The position numbers were made by a program, and so were the translations under genes. Shown piece after piece: positions 40,930 through 53,093 of a stretch of DNA of 64,000 bases. The stretch's first letter is position 1; each line of letters begins with the position of its first letter. The notes below the pieces were generated by a model. The model saw nothing but the letters and a program-made list of their open reading frames with translations, made no database searches and was not told where the DNA came from. Origin of the DNA: Echinarachnius parma (Eukaryota > Echinodermata > Echinoidea > Clypeasteroida > Echinarachniidae); assembly GCA_037951105.1 (NCBI GenBank), contig JBAMJV010007142.1:1-64000 (forward strand). The letters are read 5' to 3'.

Positions 40930-41030
40930 GACTGACTGGACTGTCACCATTCTAAAGACGCAATATAGGTTTAGAACCCGGGTCGAGTTCTGCGAAGAGC
41001 AGAGCTATGACCGCTAGACCAGGACACATC
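40930..41030 (-). mobile_element. tRNA-derived SINE fragment
   Basis: On the minus strand TGGTCTAGCGG (A box) and GGGTTCTAAACC (B box) enclose CTCTGCTCTTCGCAGAA, as in the head at 10093-10147. The tail contains CAGTCAGTCAC. Confidence 0.65.
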
Positions 41031-41511
41031 TTTAACTTTGCGTCCTATCATTGTTACATATTTTGTATGCTATCTGACTTGGTCAAATACGAGTCATTGA
41101 TTGGCTAACCCCAGTCATGTGGTGTGAACATATTTCAGTTTGTAACACGGAAGAGCCACGATATATCGATACAGGTGAATTTTTGTTTAGACCTATGGCC
41201 ACACATGTTAGCAATGCTATCGATTGCAGGTGTTATGTAACATGCTGAGAGTAATTTTTGTATCAAAGTTTGCGCGTACGAGAGATACTCTATTATGACT
41301 TGTCAACATATCACTTAATCTTCCCTCAATAGCATTTCAAATCCCTCGGAGAGAAACATTCCATGATGTTTCCTCCACCACCTGTTAACATCTGCATAAT
41401 ACTGGCCTTATGAAACAAAAGGCCTCGCGTTATGAATGTCAGTAACGACTGGTTTGGGCGACTATCACACGAACAGCGGCCCACGGCTGCAGCTCTTCCT
41501 TATATGGAGAA
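41031..41511. other. no gene recognised
   Basis: Unique-looking sequence without long frames. Confidence 0.4.
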
Positions 41512-41733
41512 CTTAGTTCCAAAAAGCGCTAAATCCACTATCCATAACAATTGAGTTAACAATATCAGTACGTTAATGAGGTATGTAGCTATCTAGAAAT
41601 CCAAATAATATGACACATTAGACAACCGAACGTTGCATTTTCCTATTCAGATAGGCACTTGTACAAAGTTGAACAAATAAACCCTGTTGTTCTCCAAAGT
41701 TGAAAAAGTGGATTTAGCGCCTTTTGGAATTAG
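41512..41733. mobile_element. MITE family F, copy 3
   Basis: CTTAGTTCCAAAAAGCGCTA at the left is mirrored by TAGCGCCTTTTGGAATTAGG at the right. The interior is related to the 7951 copy (GTACGTTAATGAGGTATGTAGC against its inverted equivalent). Confidence 0.8.
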
Positions 41734-43068
41734 GATATTTCTTGTACCAGTCGTTTAGATTCAAACGCGAGTCCTTTTGAAAAGGCTATTTATATCCCGG
41801 AAATTAGCCTTTTATTCACTTCTTTTGTCATATTGCCTTGATATGAATTTTCCTTCCGATGAAAAAGAATGTATTTCATGCAAATAAATATTTCTTAATT
41901 ATCAAATATATAAAAAAAACATCGATTTATTACATTATTTAGTAAGGAACTATTATTCTAATAGCCATCAATGTACATTTTTAATTGTGTAGCCATTCAA
42001 CTGCGATTGTAATATACGAATACAGAAGTGTGCCTTTTGTGAAACATATCGTCTCGTCTTTACGATGATCATAAATAGGTATACCTTGCCTCTTTTGGGA
42101 GAAGATGCGGCAATAATTAAGATACAACAACCAAGAGGTATGCCCTTGGACATTATTATGACCAGTCACCAGAGAACCGCATGAGGCTGGAACAGGGTAA
42201 CATAAAATTATTATTGAATATCAGCGGCAGGCATCTTTGCCACCAGAAAAAAAAAAAAAAAAAAAAAAAAAACAGGTGAATCTCAGTCTAACCAATTATC
42301 TTTTTGGATTCCTTCGATTACAATTATTATTTCCTATTTTGTCTTTGCATGTCATCCCCGAAATTGCTATTTTCGTGATTTGTGTACAAATGTATTCGAA
42401 TAAGTTAATGGTTTAAATGTCCACAACTTCGAATTCATCAGTCTTTCTAAATTATGTATTCCGTATAATAAATACCTTTGTCCTATATAATTGAAGTCAA
42501 TTTGTACATAGTTACCGCCGCTACCCACTTTGTAATTTCCAAAAATATCTTGCCTTTATTCTAAGAAGTAAAAAAAAATTGTTCAAGTCTGATAAAATGT
42601 TTAAAACAATCAAAATAACAAACAAAATAAAAAAATTGTTCCTCATTGCGAGGCAATACATCGATGCTTTCAACGGTTTAATCCGACATGTATATTTATA
42701 ATGCTCAGCGATCGTGGCAGTGGGTACCGTACCATGCACGGCATCATCCGTTTGCATGCACTTGCGTAATTGAGAGACACTTTCAAAATCAACAAGAAAG
42801 TGATGGAGCTAAACTTTAATGCCTACCATTAGGGATACATAGTCTACATATATTCGTAAATGCATCTATACTGGAGGCATTCTATCACACAAACTTGAAG
42901 ACAGCCAGATCTGAAAGTCAAGGTCTTGATTAGTCGAGTGCACTCCTCGTACGCTATTCATAGTTTTCCTTTGTGGCTTGGGGGTAGATTTTTAGTCCGA
43001 AATAGATGCTTTCTACTCTTTCCCCAAAAATATCCACTTTCACGTTTCACTTTCAGCCTAACACAAAA
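41734..43068. other. no gene recognised; A24 run at 42249-42272
   Basis: AT-rich. The A run follows no recognisable retroelement body. Confidence 0.4.
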
Positions 43069-43318
43069 TTGTGACTGGATGTAGCAAAACCCTTCACTTG
43101 TCTGTAAACATTTAGATGTTCAAGCCATGAGGGAGGTTTTATCATAAGCTTTCATTTTATATCTTCTTCTAAAACATTAGATTTTTTTGCAAAGATACGA
43201 TTGTTTCAATTTATAACAAAAATAAGTCTTTTACATAATTGTGAACTTCAAATGCCAATTTCTTTAAAATATGATTTACCGACAAGTGCAGTGAAGGGTT
43301 TTGCTATATCTAGTCACA
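43069..43318. mobile_element. MITE Y, 250 bp with 33-base ends
   Basis: TTGTGACTGGATGTAGCAAA and ACCCTTCACTTGTC are mirrored by GACAAGTGCAGTGAAGGGTT and TTGCTATATCTAGTCACAA. Single copy in the window. Confidence 0.8.
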
Positions 43319-43856
43319 AATGTCTTAACAAGCAATGTTAGGGTGTAATTGTTCATCGCATGTTTAAAATGGAAGTGGTTATATAAATTATATTTTTAAT
43401 TTTTTTTTCTTTAAAGTAATTTATATTCTCTTGCCTGTAAGGTTGTTAATTTTGTTGCAGGTTTGAAATTGGAACTGTTTGTAAAGAAGTATGTTATTTT
43501 ACCCAAAGCTTGATATTTCATTTTTGTGTAATTTCATATCAACATGATGTATATACTCTTGCCACCGTTCCATTTTTACTTGTCCACGCCGGTTTACAAA
43601 TGAACGTTGAAAAGAAAGTTGAAAAGCAGCCCTCAACATCCTAACATGAAAAGTGAAAGGGGGAAGAGTGATTATCAGTTGTGGTTTAATTTGTTTAATC
43701 ATGATGAAAATGTTTCGGCACTCTGTGATGTAACATCTTTGTCTCAAGCACGAATCTTTGGATGTTAACTCACAATCCATCGATAGACTTACATTGGACT
43801 TACTCCTTTCAGATCGCTTATTAATTGTCTTGATGATAGCCTCGCTTTTAAACATC
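43319..43856. other. no gene recognised
   Basis: A minus-strand frame of 118 codons (43499-43855) has no known motif and no homology I can name. Confidence 0.35.
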
Positions 43857-44067
43857 CAGGCCCGTAGCCAGGGGGGGGGGGGGGGGGGGGGGGTGCGTAA
43901 TTTACAAAAACGGGACCGAAACCGATCGTGGCCGAGACCACTGGTTTAGACGGACGAGACCGATAAGAAGTGATCCTTTCTTAATGTGGGGGAGGGAGGG
44001 GAGGGGGGGGGGGGGGTGCGTACACACCCAACGCACCCCCCCCCCCCCCCCCCCGGATATGGGCCTG
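43857..44067 (-). mobile_element. hAT-like MITE family J, copy 2
   Basis: CAGGCCCGTAGCCAGG to GGGCCTG, with AACATC directly repeated at 43851-43856 and 44068-44073. Interior GGCCGAGACCACTGGTTTA is the complement of copy 1. Three G/C runs are present. Confidence 0.82.
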
Positions 44068-44537
44068 AACATCTATAGATGATATACTCTTACTCCAGGC
44101 CTTCGATGGACTAACCTTTGACTTACACCTCGCCTTTCGCTTTTACATAATATAGACTCGAGCATGTCGATGGTAAGCTTGACTTTACGCGAACATTTTA
44201 GTGCCTCTCATCAATCGCTTGCAAGTTTTAGAGCGTACTTAAACAGACCTTTGAAGTGCTACGGGCAGACAGGACATGGGTAACAATCACCAAAAGTATA
44301 AACTGATAAACATGAAGTCTTAACTTGGGATGGGGACAGCGCAAAGGAAATTAACATTTTTCAGATATGAAAGAGCAACAAGTAATATTTCGAAGACATG
44401 TCTTTTGAACGAAAATTGCGAGGACACATTCCAACCAAACGCTGGCATTTCTGCTCACTGTTACTGATACATGCATAATGCATGGTACTTCCAATCGTGC
44501 ATTTCCTCTTGCGTATCACTTATAATATAAATGATCA
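44068..44537. other. no gene recognised
   Basis: No frame or repeat supported. Confidence 0.4.
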
Positions 44538-44790
44538 TGGGCGTCTACCACGGGGGGATGGGGGATATATCTCCCCAATATTTGAGGTGGGGGCTGTGTT
44601 ATTGTCCCCATCCCCCCTCAATATTTTGGGATTCAAAAATATAAACAAAATATTAAATTTTAATGAAAGGATATTGCCCCCCTCTTATTCATTATGTGAA
44701 AGAGTCTTCTTTAAACCACATCTTGAGAGTGCTACACAGCCCATATTCGAAATATTCCGGGGGCTGGGCCCCTGGACCCACAAGGCCCTT
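44538..44790. mobile_element. element L fragment
   Basis: GGGCGTC, GGGGGGATGGGGGATATATC and CCAATATTTGAGGTGGGGG match the complement of the right end at 30150-30217. CTGGGCCCCTGGACCC follows at 44764-44779. Confidence 0.55.
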
Positions 44791-44793
44791 TGA

Positions 44794-44864
44794 CCAGGGG
44801 GGTGTTTCACAAAGTCAAACTTAGAGTTAAGTTCAACTGAAGATATTTGTGAAACACCCTCTGG
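44794..44864. mobile_element. miniature member of MITE family H
   Basis: 71 bp: CCAGGGGGGTGTTTCACAAA to TTTGTGAAACACCCTCTGG, with TTAGAGTTAAGTTCAACT between, which is also found (inverted) in the 302-bp copy at 45414. Confidence 0.8.
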
Positions 44865-45413
44865 TCCCCTGTACCTGTGTACCCAGCACACATTCAGGAA
44901 CTCTCTCTATGCTCACTACAATTGAGCTTTACTATCCTGCTAACAATTCCATATAAACAGCCCTTTAGTTCTGGATGAGAAATCCATTAGCTTCCGGGCT
45001 TTGCCCCCTGGACCCCGCCACTGTATGAGGTCCCCGATTATCCCTTGACCGATCCCATTGAGGGCTTCATGCAGTCACAGTGTACACTTGATAAACTCAA
45101 AGAAAATATATATTTTTATCCACAAAAGCTTATGCTTATGGTATAATTATTTGTATATCGATCAACATGTCTAATATATCTTCCACAATTCATCCATCCT
45201 GCTTTTACTCTTAACATTACTTCTTCTTTCGTGGTGTTTTGCATTTTCGCAGTTTGTCCCAAATACTTATAACTGCTCACTCTCTCTCTAACTTTCGACC
45301 TTCTATCTCAATGCTTTCTTCTGTGTCATAGTTTTTCATATATTTATTTTTTTCTTTGTGCATGGTTAATTCAATAATTTTGCTTTCCCTGTCAAGACCT
45401 GTCAGCTGTTCTT
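44865..45413. other. no gene recognised
   Basis: Contains CCGGGCTTTGCCCCCTGGAC (44996-45015), a G/C element scrap like that at 44764. Confidence 0.4.
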
Positions 45414-45715
45414 CCAGGGGGGTGTTTCACAAAGATCCTAAGTTGAACTTAACTCTAAGTTGGACTTACAAACTATGGAATGCCATTAGTTTATTTTATT
45501 CATTTTTGGAAATATTTCTTTTAAAAGGCATAAAATGTTGATTCAAATCATAAATATGTTATATTATCAAGGAGATTTCATGTTCTTGATGTAAAATTTA
45601 TGAAAAGTCTCAAATTATTGCTTTTTTTGCTTTTGAATAGATTTGATTCCAAGGCTACAAATGGCTTACCATACTTTTTAAGTTCAACTTAGGATCGTTG
45701 TGAAACACCCCCTGG
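45414..45715. mobile_element. MITE family H, full copy
   Basis: CCAGGGGGGTGTTTCACAAA and GATCCTAAGTTGAACTTA are mirrored by AAGTTCAACTTAGGATC and TTGTGAAACACCCCCTGG; the arms are about 40 bases. Confidence 0.85.
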
Positions 45716-45738
45716 TCTTTAATTGATGTTGAGATTAA

Positions 45739-46268
45739 AAGGGTAGTTCAGTTTTGGTAGAGAGGGCGCTGCACATCACAATTTTTTGGTGAGGTAAGGA
45801 AAAACTGAGTGTCGAATTTGAGAGAACATGCAATTTTAATGGCAGATTCAACTTTATTTTGTCAAAATCGACCCAGAAACGGCTGAAATATCAATAAATA
45901 TATCTGATCTTATAATTATTTGGGGCCCAAATAATTATTTTTTCAAAAAATTAAAAAAATGCTTGCACTTTTTCAAAAATTTTCAAAAGCGTTTTTTAAA
46001 TAGTTGTTGATGATCTCTCTATTTAATCATTATTTCAATAAAATATCACATGCATAATTTTGTATGAAAAATGGTTGAAACCAATGCCTTTTTAGAAAGC
46101 GCCCTCTTGTGTTTTAATGGCTATTTTTGAATGATAACAGGCTTTTTACTTAGTCGTTTGTAATTTTGTATACCTTTCGAGCATGGTGGAGTTATAATTA
46201 TTAGTTTATAATGTTACTCTCCAGGTTTGGTTACTAAATTTCAGCCTTACCAAAACTGTACTACCCCT
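45739..46268 (+). mobile_element. TTAA MITE family A, copy 11
   Basis: TTAA at 45735-45738 and 46269-46272, same subfamily as copies 3 and 4. The right TTAA is shared with element D. Confidence 0.9.
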
Positions 46269-46272
46269 TTAA

Positions 46273-46904
46273 AGGGACAGATCCACTTTTACAAAACGTC
46301 TCAACAGCTTTCAGTTGACGGATGGGGATCAATGTAACACGCAAAAAAAAAATCAGAGCGAACAGCCCTCTAATTTGGATTCTACGAATGAAAAACGAAT
46401 GCGTCCCTCCATTTAAACTATATATCGGTCAATAAAGGAGTTCAACTGATTTAGCATAGTATTACAACAATATAGTACTAATTCTCGTAACGGTATTGTG
46501 AAGCCGACATTTGTTAACGTATGTCACGGAAAAAGATCTCAAAAAGAAAGAATATATAATTACATGTAGTCAGTTTAAGCGAAGTTTGGGTATTTTGCCT
46601 GGTAAACGCTCACACATTAGTACTTATGCGCGGCTCACGTAGCTAGCGGGGGTCACGTAGGGGTCATGCATTCCGATCTGGCACTCCGTGAAATCTATGT
46701 ACGAACTTACTCACCGGCCAAAAATACGTATGCACATAATTAACCGACGTCCCTCAGTTTATTCAGTTTTAGGTCTATAACTCCACGAAAAAGAGATTTC
46801 AAGCCCTAATTTTTTCAGGCATGCTATTAAATGACATTTCCTTTCATATAAGACAATAACCTCGCAACTTTTGAATTTTGGCTTGCAAAAGTGGATCTCT
46901 CCCT
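46273..46904 (+). mobile_element. TTAA MITE family D
   Basis: AGGGACAGATCCACTTTTAC at the left and AAAAGTGGATCTCTCCCT at the right, 632 bp, between TTAA at 46269-46272 and 46905-46908. The right TTAA lies inside the LINE's reverse transcriptase sequence, so D or its predecessor inserted into, or truncates, the LINE. Confidence 0.85.
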
Positions 46905-48125
46905 TTAAGGCCACATCATCTGCGAATCAAAGATCTGTATTATGTTTCCCCATAAATGTTTACTCCGCCATTTCAACGTGACTTTTTAAATACTTCCTCT
47001 ATAGTTGCAAATATCTTTGGAGATAATGTGTTCCCTGTCGGACTCCCCTTTAGATCTTGACCTCCTTTGATACATCATTATCAATGTGGATTCTGGCTAC
47101 TGCGTTGGTATACATATCTTCCAGAATGCTGAAATAGCCTTCTTCACTGTTGACCTTCCGGAGGGCATCAAACATGTCTGTGTGTTCGATGGAATCGAAT
47201 GCCTTCTGGTAGTCCACAAATCCAATGCTTAGTTGAAGTTGGTACTTATTTGCCTTCTCAATAAGCGGATTTATAGCTTGTAGGTGGTCTGTTGTTGAGA
47301 CTCCAGCTCTGAACCCTGCGTGTCCTTTGGGTTGATTTGAGTCCAATATATCTTTGATTCTATTTTGAATTACTTTAGTGAGCATATTGTACAAATGACA
47401 AATTAAATATAAGGCTGATTGGGCGGTAGTTTTTTTCACATCAGCTTTATCCCCTTTCTTTTACAAAATAATTATTTTTGCCTCTTTCCAAGTGGTTGGA
47501 ATCCGTTGCTTTTCCAATAATCTGGTTGAATAGTTTTACTAACCGTGTAATTGTCTCTAGCCCCCTCCTTGTTTGATGATATCACTTGTTATTTCGTAAT
47601 TTCCTGGTGGTTTGTTATCTCTCATACTGTGTACAGCTTTCCAACTTATCTTTGTCTTGTGTTTCTGGATGATCTATCTTTATGATCATTCTGTTGTTTT
47701 TTCGTTGAATTATAAAGTTCCTGGTAGAAATCAGAGCATATTTCTAGTAGCTCTGATCTCTCAGAAATTATGGTTCCATCTTTTGTCTTGAATTTACCAA
47801 TTCTTGACTTATTGTATTCCATCTTTTGTATTGTTTTTGGCCCCAATCCGCTTTTTAGTGTTTCTAAAATAATTTTAGAAGTTTTTTGTCTTTTCGTTTG
47901 ACGTCGTTTTTTCCCCACTGTTTTCACTATTTCTCGGTACTCCACTTTGTCTTGTTTTGTCTTTGATTCTTTCAATCTTAGTTCCTTTCGTCTTTGATAT
48001 AGTTCCTCTATTTCTTTATCCTCTTCTGATCTTACTACCTTTATTTTCTCAGTTGGGGCTACAGCTTTTGCTTCTTCTAGCATTGCTGTTGTCAACATAT
48101 CGCATCGCTCAGTAATGTCCATCTC
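46905..48125 (-). mobile_element. RTE-clade LINE remnant: linker and reverse transcriptase
   Basis: Read on the minus strand, 48122-47646 encodes the charged linker that precedes the reverse transcriptase (ending ICSDFYQELYNS). 47439-47050 encodes its first half, with QPKGHAGFRAGVSTTDHL and FVDYQKAFDSIEH. GAGTCCGACAGGG near 47035 gives VRQG, and TTCGCAGATGATGTG at 46925-46911 gives FADDV, the catalytic box. The motif set is that of RTE/BovB-type elements. The endonuclease and the 3' third are absent. The reading frame is broken between the two long pieces and again after VRQG, so it is a dead copy. Confidence 0.88.
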
Positions 48126-49408
48126 TCGGAAAACAAGCCTAATTCAAAATGGCGACCCGCGTAATAACACCCCCACGCGTGTTGATCTTCAAATAAACCA
48201 AGTCGTTCAGTCTGCAAAATTGACTATTCTCGGAAACACGAGCCGAGATATTTTGAATTTCTTGGCTTGAAACTTGGAGGAGTGAAATTGTATCGATTCC
48301 GACAAACATCAGAAGTTCAACCAATCTCACCAGACTCCTCTACTGCACCTCATGTGTGTGGACAAGTCCTAATCGAGGAAACCTATTGGAATGAGATAGG
48401 GCGTCCTCGAACAAATTCTTCTTTTTATAACCAAGGCCTAACTATAATCAGTACCAATTCCAGATACCATTTAATCGTTGGTACTCGTGCATGTTGTGTC
48501 GTGACTACTTTAATTGACTTTGTTTAAAGCTAAATATCAGCTTAGAAATATAACGTATATCACGCTTTGCATTCAAATCATTTATATATGATATCAGTTA
48601 TGATATAGTATTTACATGACAGGGATATACAAGCGAATGTATTTCATTATAGAGGTTTCCCTGTTACATAGCTTTAAGCAATATTATTGTTTATTGTATT
48701 CATTACGAGCATAAAGCAAAAGAAAAACCAAATTGTACTAATGTTTTTAACTCTGACTATTCGAGAGAATGAAACACAGAACTATTAGTGAACTACAAAT
48801 TACTAGAATATATGTTTCATTACCCGTGTTTTTCGTGGTCTTATTTTCTCCTCGATGTTGACAATTGCAATAATTGTAGATTTGAAGAGACAAATTATGT
48901 CGTAACGAGTAGATACACACATGAATGGTGATAGTGTTTTCGTGTTTGCAATAAAGGACGTATTGTTATTTATTGCTTGGAATGTGAATTAGGATGAAGT
49001 GTCGGTTTATTTTGCAATTAGTTTCATTTTTATTGCGAAGAGTCCTCTTCATCTGTATACTGTGGTTGACCGCATATCTATATTTAGTAAGACATTTTCT
49101 ATTTTTCTGTTTTTAATAAACAGGCGTGGCAACTATGTGGCTACAGGGTGATACATGGCTAGATATATGCAACAAAATAACAGCTGTATTGATTTCATAT
49201 CAAGATTCAGGAGGCCCATTCATCATTCAGATTTATGAAAGACCCTTGGGTGTTTGTCGACGTGCATACTGTACGATATTCTTCGACGATGTAACTGTAT
49301 CATGGATTTTGTGTTGATCTACAGTTTTGCTGGCCTTTACCCAAGCTCCTGGGTGATGGATATGTATGGTAGTAAGGTAGCTAGCTTGCTCAGACTGTTT
49401 GCGCCTCT
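48126..49408. other. no gene recognised
   Basis: AT-rich; frames at 48267-48527 and 49126-49317 show no motif. Confidence 0.4.
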
Positions 49409-49523
49409 AATGATGATAATGATAATAATAATAATAATGATAATAATAATGATGATAATAGTGATCATGGTAATAATGATGATACTTCTAATAATAATAA
49501 TAAATAATAATAATAATAATAAT

Positions 49524-49581
<58 letters not shown>

Positions 49582-49640
49582 TTAATAAAACTAATAATGA
49601 TAATAATAAATGTTATTATTATCATTATTATTATCATTAT
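49409..49640. repeat. (AAT)n microsatellite
   Basis: ATA/ATG triplets becoming pure AAT, about 230 bases. It lies exactly where the tail of the adjoining minus-strand SINE is expected. Confidence 0.93.
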
Positions 49641-49850
49641 ATGTAGCATTTAAAGGGCACTATTTCAATTATTCAGGGGAGCATACTAGCCCAAACTGCT
49701 CTACACCCGACCAAATACCCAATGATAATCATAGGTAGTGAAAAGAGAATAAAAAAGGCCTAGCTGAAGGACATACATGTAAATGTCGGGGCATCGATTG
49801 GTTTCGAACTCGGGTCCCATGAAGTCAATCGCTTTGCTCATAAGTTATGG
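49641..49850 (-). mobile_element. tRNA-derived SINE family Q, copy with expanded tail
   Basis: On the minus strand a B-box-like GAGTTCGAAACC (about 49807-49818) is followed by a body ending GGGTGTAGAGCAGTTTGGG and GTATGCTCCCCTGA, then a tail running into (ATT)n. The body matches 56400-56480. Confidence 0.6.
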
Positions 49851-50103
49851 TTCTTGGGTCTTGATAAGAGGCTACATTGATTCATCCCTGTTGAAAACAT
49901 TAACATCAACCCTGAGAACATTCTTTATTTAACATCCTTGGGAAAGATGTACACCGTTGTTTCTGTAATGAGCGCTATTCTTCTCTCTCTCCTGACTACA
50001 CAAAACACTTTGATGCACCTGAACCTGCGCCAGATCCACGCAGCAGGACACATGCATATTCGCTCTCTGTCACATTTACACGTACACGTATTCAATCAGA
50101 GAC
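49851..50103. other. no gene recognised
   Basis: The 92-codon frame starting at 49938 runs into the CA tract; its first 50 residues have no known motif. Confidence 0.4.
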
Positions 50104-50205
50104 ACAAACATAAACACACACACACGCACACACACACCCACACACACACGTTCACGCACACGCACACGCACACGCACACACGCACACGCACACGCACACA
50201 AACCT
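50104..50205. repeat. (CA)n and CGCACA microsatellite
   Basis: CA and CGCACA units for about 100 bases. Confidence 0.93.
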
Positions 50206-50206
50206 T

Positions 50207-50735
50207 TTTTTTTTAAGTGATTTTTATTTCTCCAAATTATTAACATAACATTTACAATTGAATAACATTTTAAATAATACAAATTTACATCTCAAGTGTA
50301 CAAATCAAGTGTAATTCACAAAAATTAAACACAATGGAGATTTAACAAAAGATAAAAAGAAGTAAGACATGCTACTTCTCCCACCCCCCCCCCCCCCCCC
50401 CTCACCCACCCCCTGCACACGCACCCTCTCCGGCCCCCCTGCCCTGGAAATCTGCTCACATTCCTTTAAAACTAATGTTTACAAAATACATACTTAAATC
50501 AATACTTTTTAAATGTTACAAGCTCACGGGAGAAACATCGCGTATAAAGAGTTCATTCTTTCAATCTTATTCTAATTTTACCGTTTCCCATTTTTGTAAG
50601 TGTAGTCCTAATTTCCCCATTTTAGTTGCTATTCCCTTTTCCTGATCCTTATAATCTAATAACAGTTTCTGTATTTTATCAATATTTGGCAGAACACCCT
50701 CTTTTCTAAATACAAATAAAATATATTTTACCATA
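50207..50735 (-). mobile_element. 3' end of a second LINE (5'-truncated)
   Basis: On the minus strand the last about 55 codons before a stop at 50567 read KYILFVFRKEGVLPNIDKIQ... and end KMGKLGLHLQKWETVKLE. The K..I......P...(E).A.K..KL..H..KW pattern is typical of the extreme C-terminus of LINE polymerase proteins. An AT-rich 3' region and an A run (T on +, 50207-50215) follow. Upstream it is cut off by a CA microsatellite. Confidence 0.5.
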
Positions 50736-50737
50736 CG

Positions 50738-50972
<235 letters not shown>

Positions 50973-51639
50973 ACTTACATCCAGCACATATATTACGTGC
51001 ATACTTTAAGGAGTACCTTGGGCTGATCATCATGATCAAGTTGTTGTGATATAGTGTCATGTCTACGAGGGGGCAATTTGTCATTCCTTCGGTGTCTTCT
51101 AGCCCCCCCCCCCCCCCCCCCCCCCACTCCCCCAACTAGGAAATATATATAAAATACCATAAGTCACACATTTCTGGTACAGGCCACCCTATCCGTCTTC
51201 ATGGGTTACCATACACAAATGTGGCTGCATCTCAATTCCATACTGACATTAGATGATGTCTTAATTTGTCCAGACTGATACATAAATAAAAAGCGGTATT
51301 TAACAAAATCCGATCTAATTTACTGATCAGAATCTAGCTGTTCTATTTATTTTCTTTCTATGAAATATACAGAGTATAGTGTACGGTATTCAGTGTGTGA
51401 AATGTTGGATCATCAATCATAACCTAGTATATATAGGCATCATAACAAGTCATGGTACATGCCTGGATTATTTTTGGTACGGTCTGGGCTGGTGTCGAGG
51501 TATTTATTATGCCTCTTATTTCAATCTGGCCGTGGGGCGTATGGGCAGACTGGTTTCCAGGGTCCCAATTAAGCTTTGTATCTTGATGATATCCCGATCC
51601 ATGTCCTTGTATAATTATTGTTTATTCGTATCTTTTTTT
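50973..51639. other. no gene; poly-C run at about 51102-51125
   Basis: No conserved frame. The frame 51379-51642 has no known motif. Confidence 0.4.
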
Positions 51640-52337
51640 TAATTGAGTCGCTTTTTCCCAAAATACGCTGATTTTGTCCTCAAATTTGATTGTTCGATCT
51701 GCCCAAATATGATGGGAATCGATATGACTGGCAGTCTAAATTCTTGCCAGGTTTGAAACCTGGGACCCGTTGCAGTCACGTGTTCTAGATGCGCAAATCT
51801 GATTGGTTGAAACGCGTACATTTTCTGACTTACGATCAATCGTAACTTACAATCGATTGTATCTCTTTCTGCAACGGGGCCCTGGTTTGAGAGTAGCAAA
51901 TGTGGATGAAGTGCCTTACTAAATGACTGCTTTACGCGGCTGAGAATCAAATCCACGACGACCCTATTAAAATACAAAAACCCGAACCAACGTACCACTA
52001 TACACGAATATGAACCGATTTTGCCCGAAAAACATGAATATGCGGTTGTTTTGCCCGGATATTGCATTTTCCCAAAACAAATGTATTTTAGTTGATAGCC
52101 AGACTTATGTATTTATGTATTTATTTATGATTAGCCTTATTATTAGAATTATTTGTATTATTTTATTTTGTTTGTGTATTCATTTATTCGTTTATGTATT
52201 TAATTTGTATTTGTATTTATTATTATTATTTTTAAAATGTATTATTATTATTATTATTTGTTTTATTTTTTTGTTGGGGGGGGGGGGGGGGGGGGGGGGG
52301 GTTGAACAGCCCCCTGGCCCCTAGTTACGTACACCTA
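51640..52337. mobile_element. family R region, interrupted by a family G element
   Basis: GCCCAAATATGATG (51690s), CACGAATATGAACCGATTTTG and GCCCGAAAAACATGAATATG (52000-52060) are family R units. A G25 run and CAGCCCCCTGGCCCC with ACGTACACCTATGG close the right side. The 142-codon minus frame across it is not a gene. Confidence 0.6.
51761..51884. mobile_element. MITE family G, copy 2
   Basis: GGGACCCGTTGCAG to CTGCAACGGGGCCCTG with internal CTGATTGGTTGAAA and TACAATCGATTGTATCTC. Confidence 0.75.
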
Positions 52338-52534
52338 TGGTTCGAAGCGAGAAAAGGTATTTGTGGCCCTCATTTTAATCCAGCTACTTACTCCTACCCC
52401 TGCCATCATATATATACAAACAATGTGGATGGAGAGTCGTTTTATGGACCAATCATTTACGGTGAACCCAAAGGATAAACAGAAAAGATGTATGGCATTG
52501 TGCTTGCACATCCAGAAGTCAAGTCTTATCTTAA

Positions 52535-52874
52535 AGGGATCTATTAACTTTGTTGACATTTGCAAAAAAAGTGAAGAATGATTGATACAATGTATATTGT
52601 TGTTAGGAATGTTAGCGGATATGTCCACTGGATACTGTGTGAACAGTTCAAGTCAAATGTACGTTATATGGCCAAGTAATTACAAAAATGCAAAGTGATA
52701 TTCATTAACTCATTGCACTGACTTTGCACACGGTTATGAATATCCAGTATCTTTTTAACGAAAGGGAAATTCGAAAAAACGAAACATTTCCCGTGCTTCT
52801 ATTGCTAATACGAAGACAACAAGGTATGAGGGAACCTCTAGAATTCCAATTGGATTGTGAGGATTTTGACAATT
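52535..52874 (+). mobile_element. TTAA MITE family B, copy 5 (right end lost)
   Basis: TTAA (52531-52534), AGGGATCTATTAACTTTGTT, ATGGCCAAGTAAT, then TTTTGACAAT where the final GTTACTAGATCCCT is missing. Element P starts three bases later. Confidence 0.85.
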
Positions 52875-52877
52875 GTA

Positions 52878-53093
52878 TGTAGCAGTCACACCGCCAAACC
52901 GAATCCAAACCGACACGAGCTCGAATAATTCGGGGATGTTTCAGTGACTTTCGGGGTGCTAGCGGTTTGGTGTCGGAGTGGTATCGGAATTGTCGGTCTC
53001 TTTTGTTGTGACTGCTAAACCCAGTTCGGGCTCTTGTCGGTGCCTGATAAAGTGGTTTCGGTTTGGATTCGGTTTGGCGGTGTGACTGCTACA
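52878..53093. mobile_element. MITE P, 216 bp with 35-base ends
   Basis: TGTAGCAGTCACACCGCCAA and ACCGAATCCAAACCGA are mirrored by TCGGTTTGGATTCGGT and TTGGCGGTGTGACTGCTACA. It is unusually GC-rich for the window and carries internal GTCGGT words. Confidence 0.87.

Noticed and set aside
51639-52067. 142-codon minus-strand gene
   Set aside because: It spans family R units and a family G element and has no domain.
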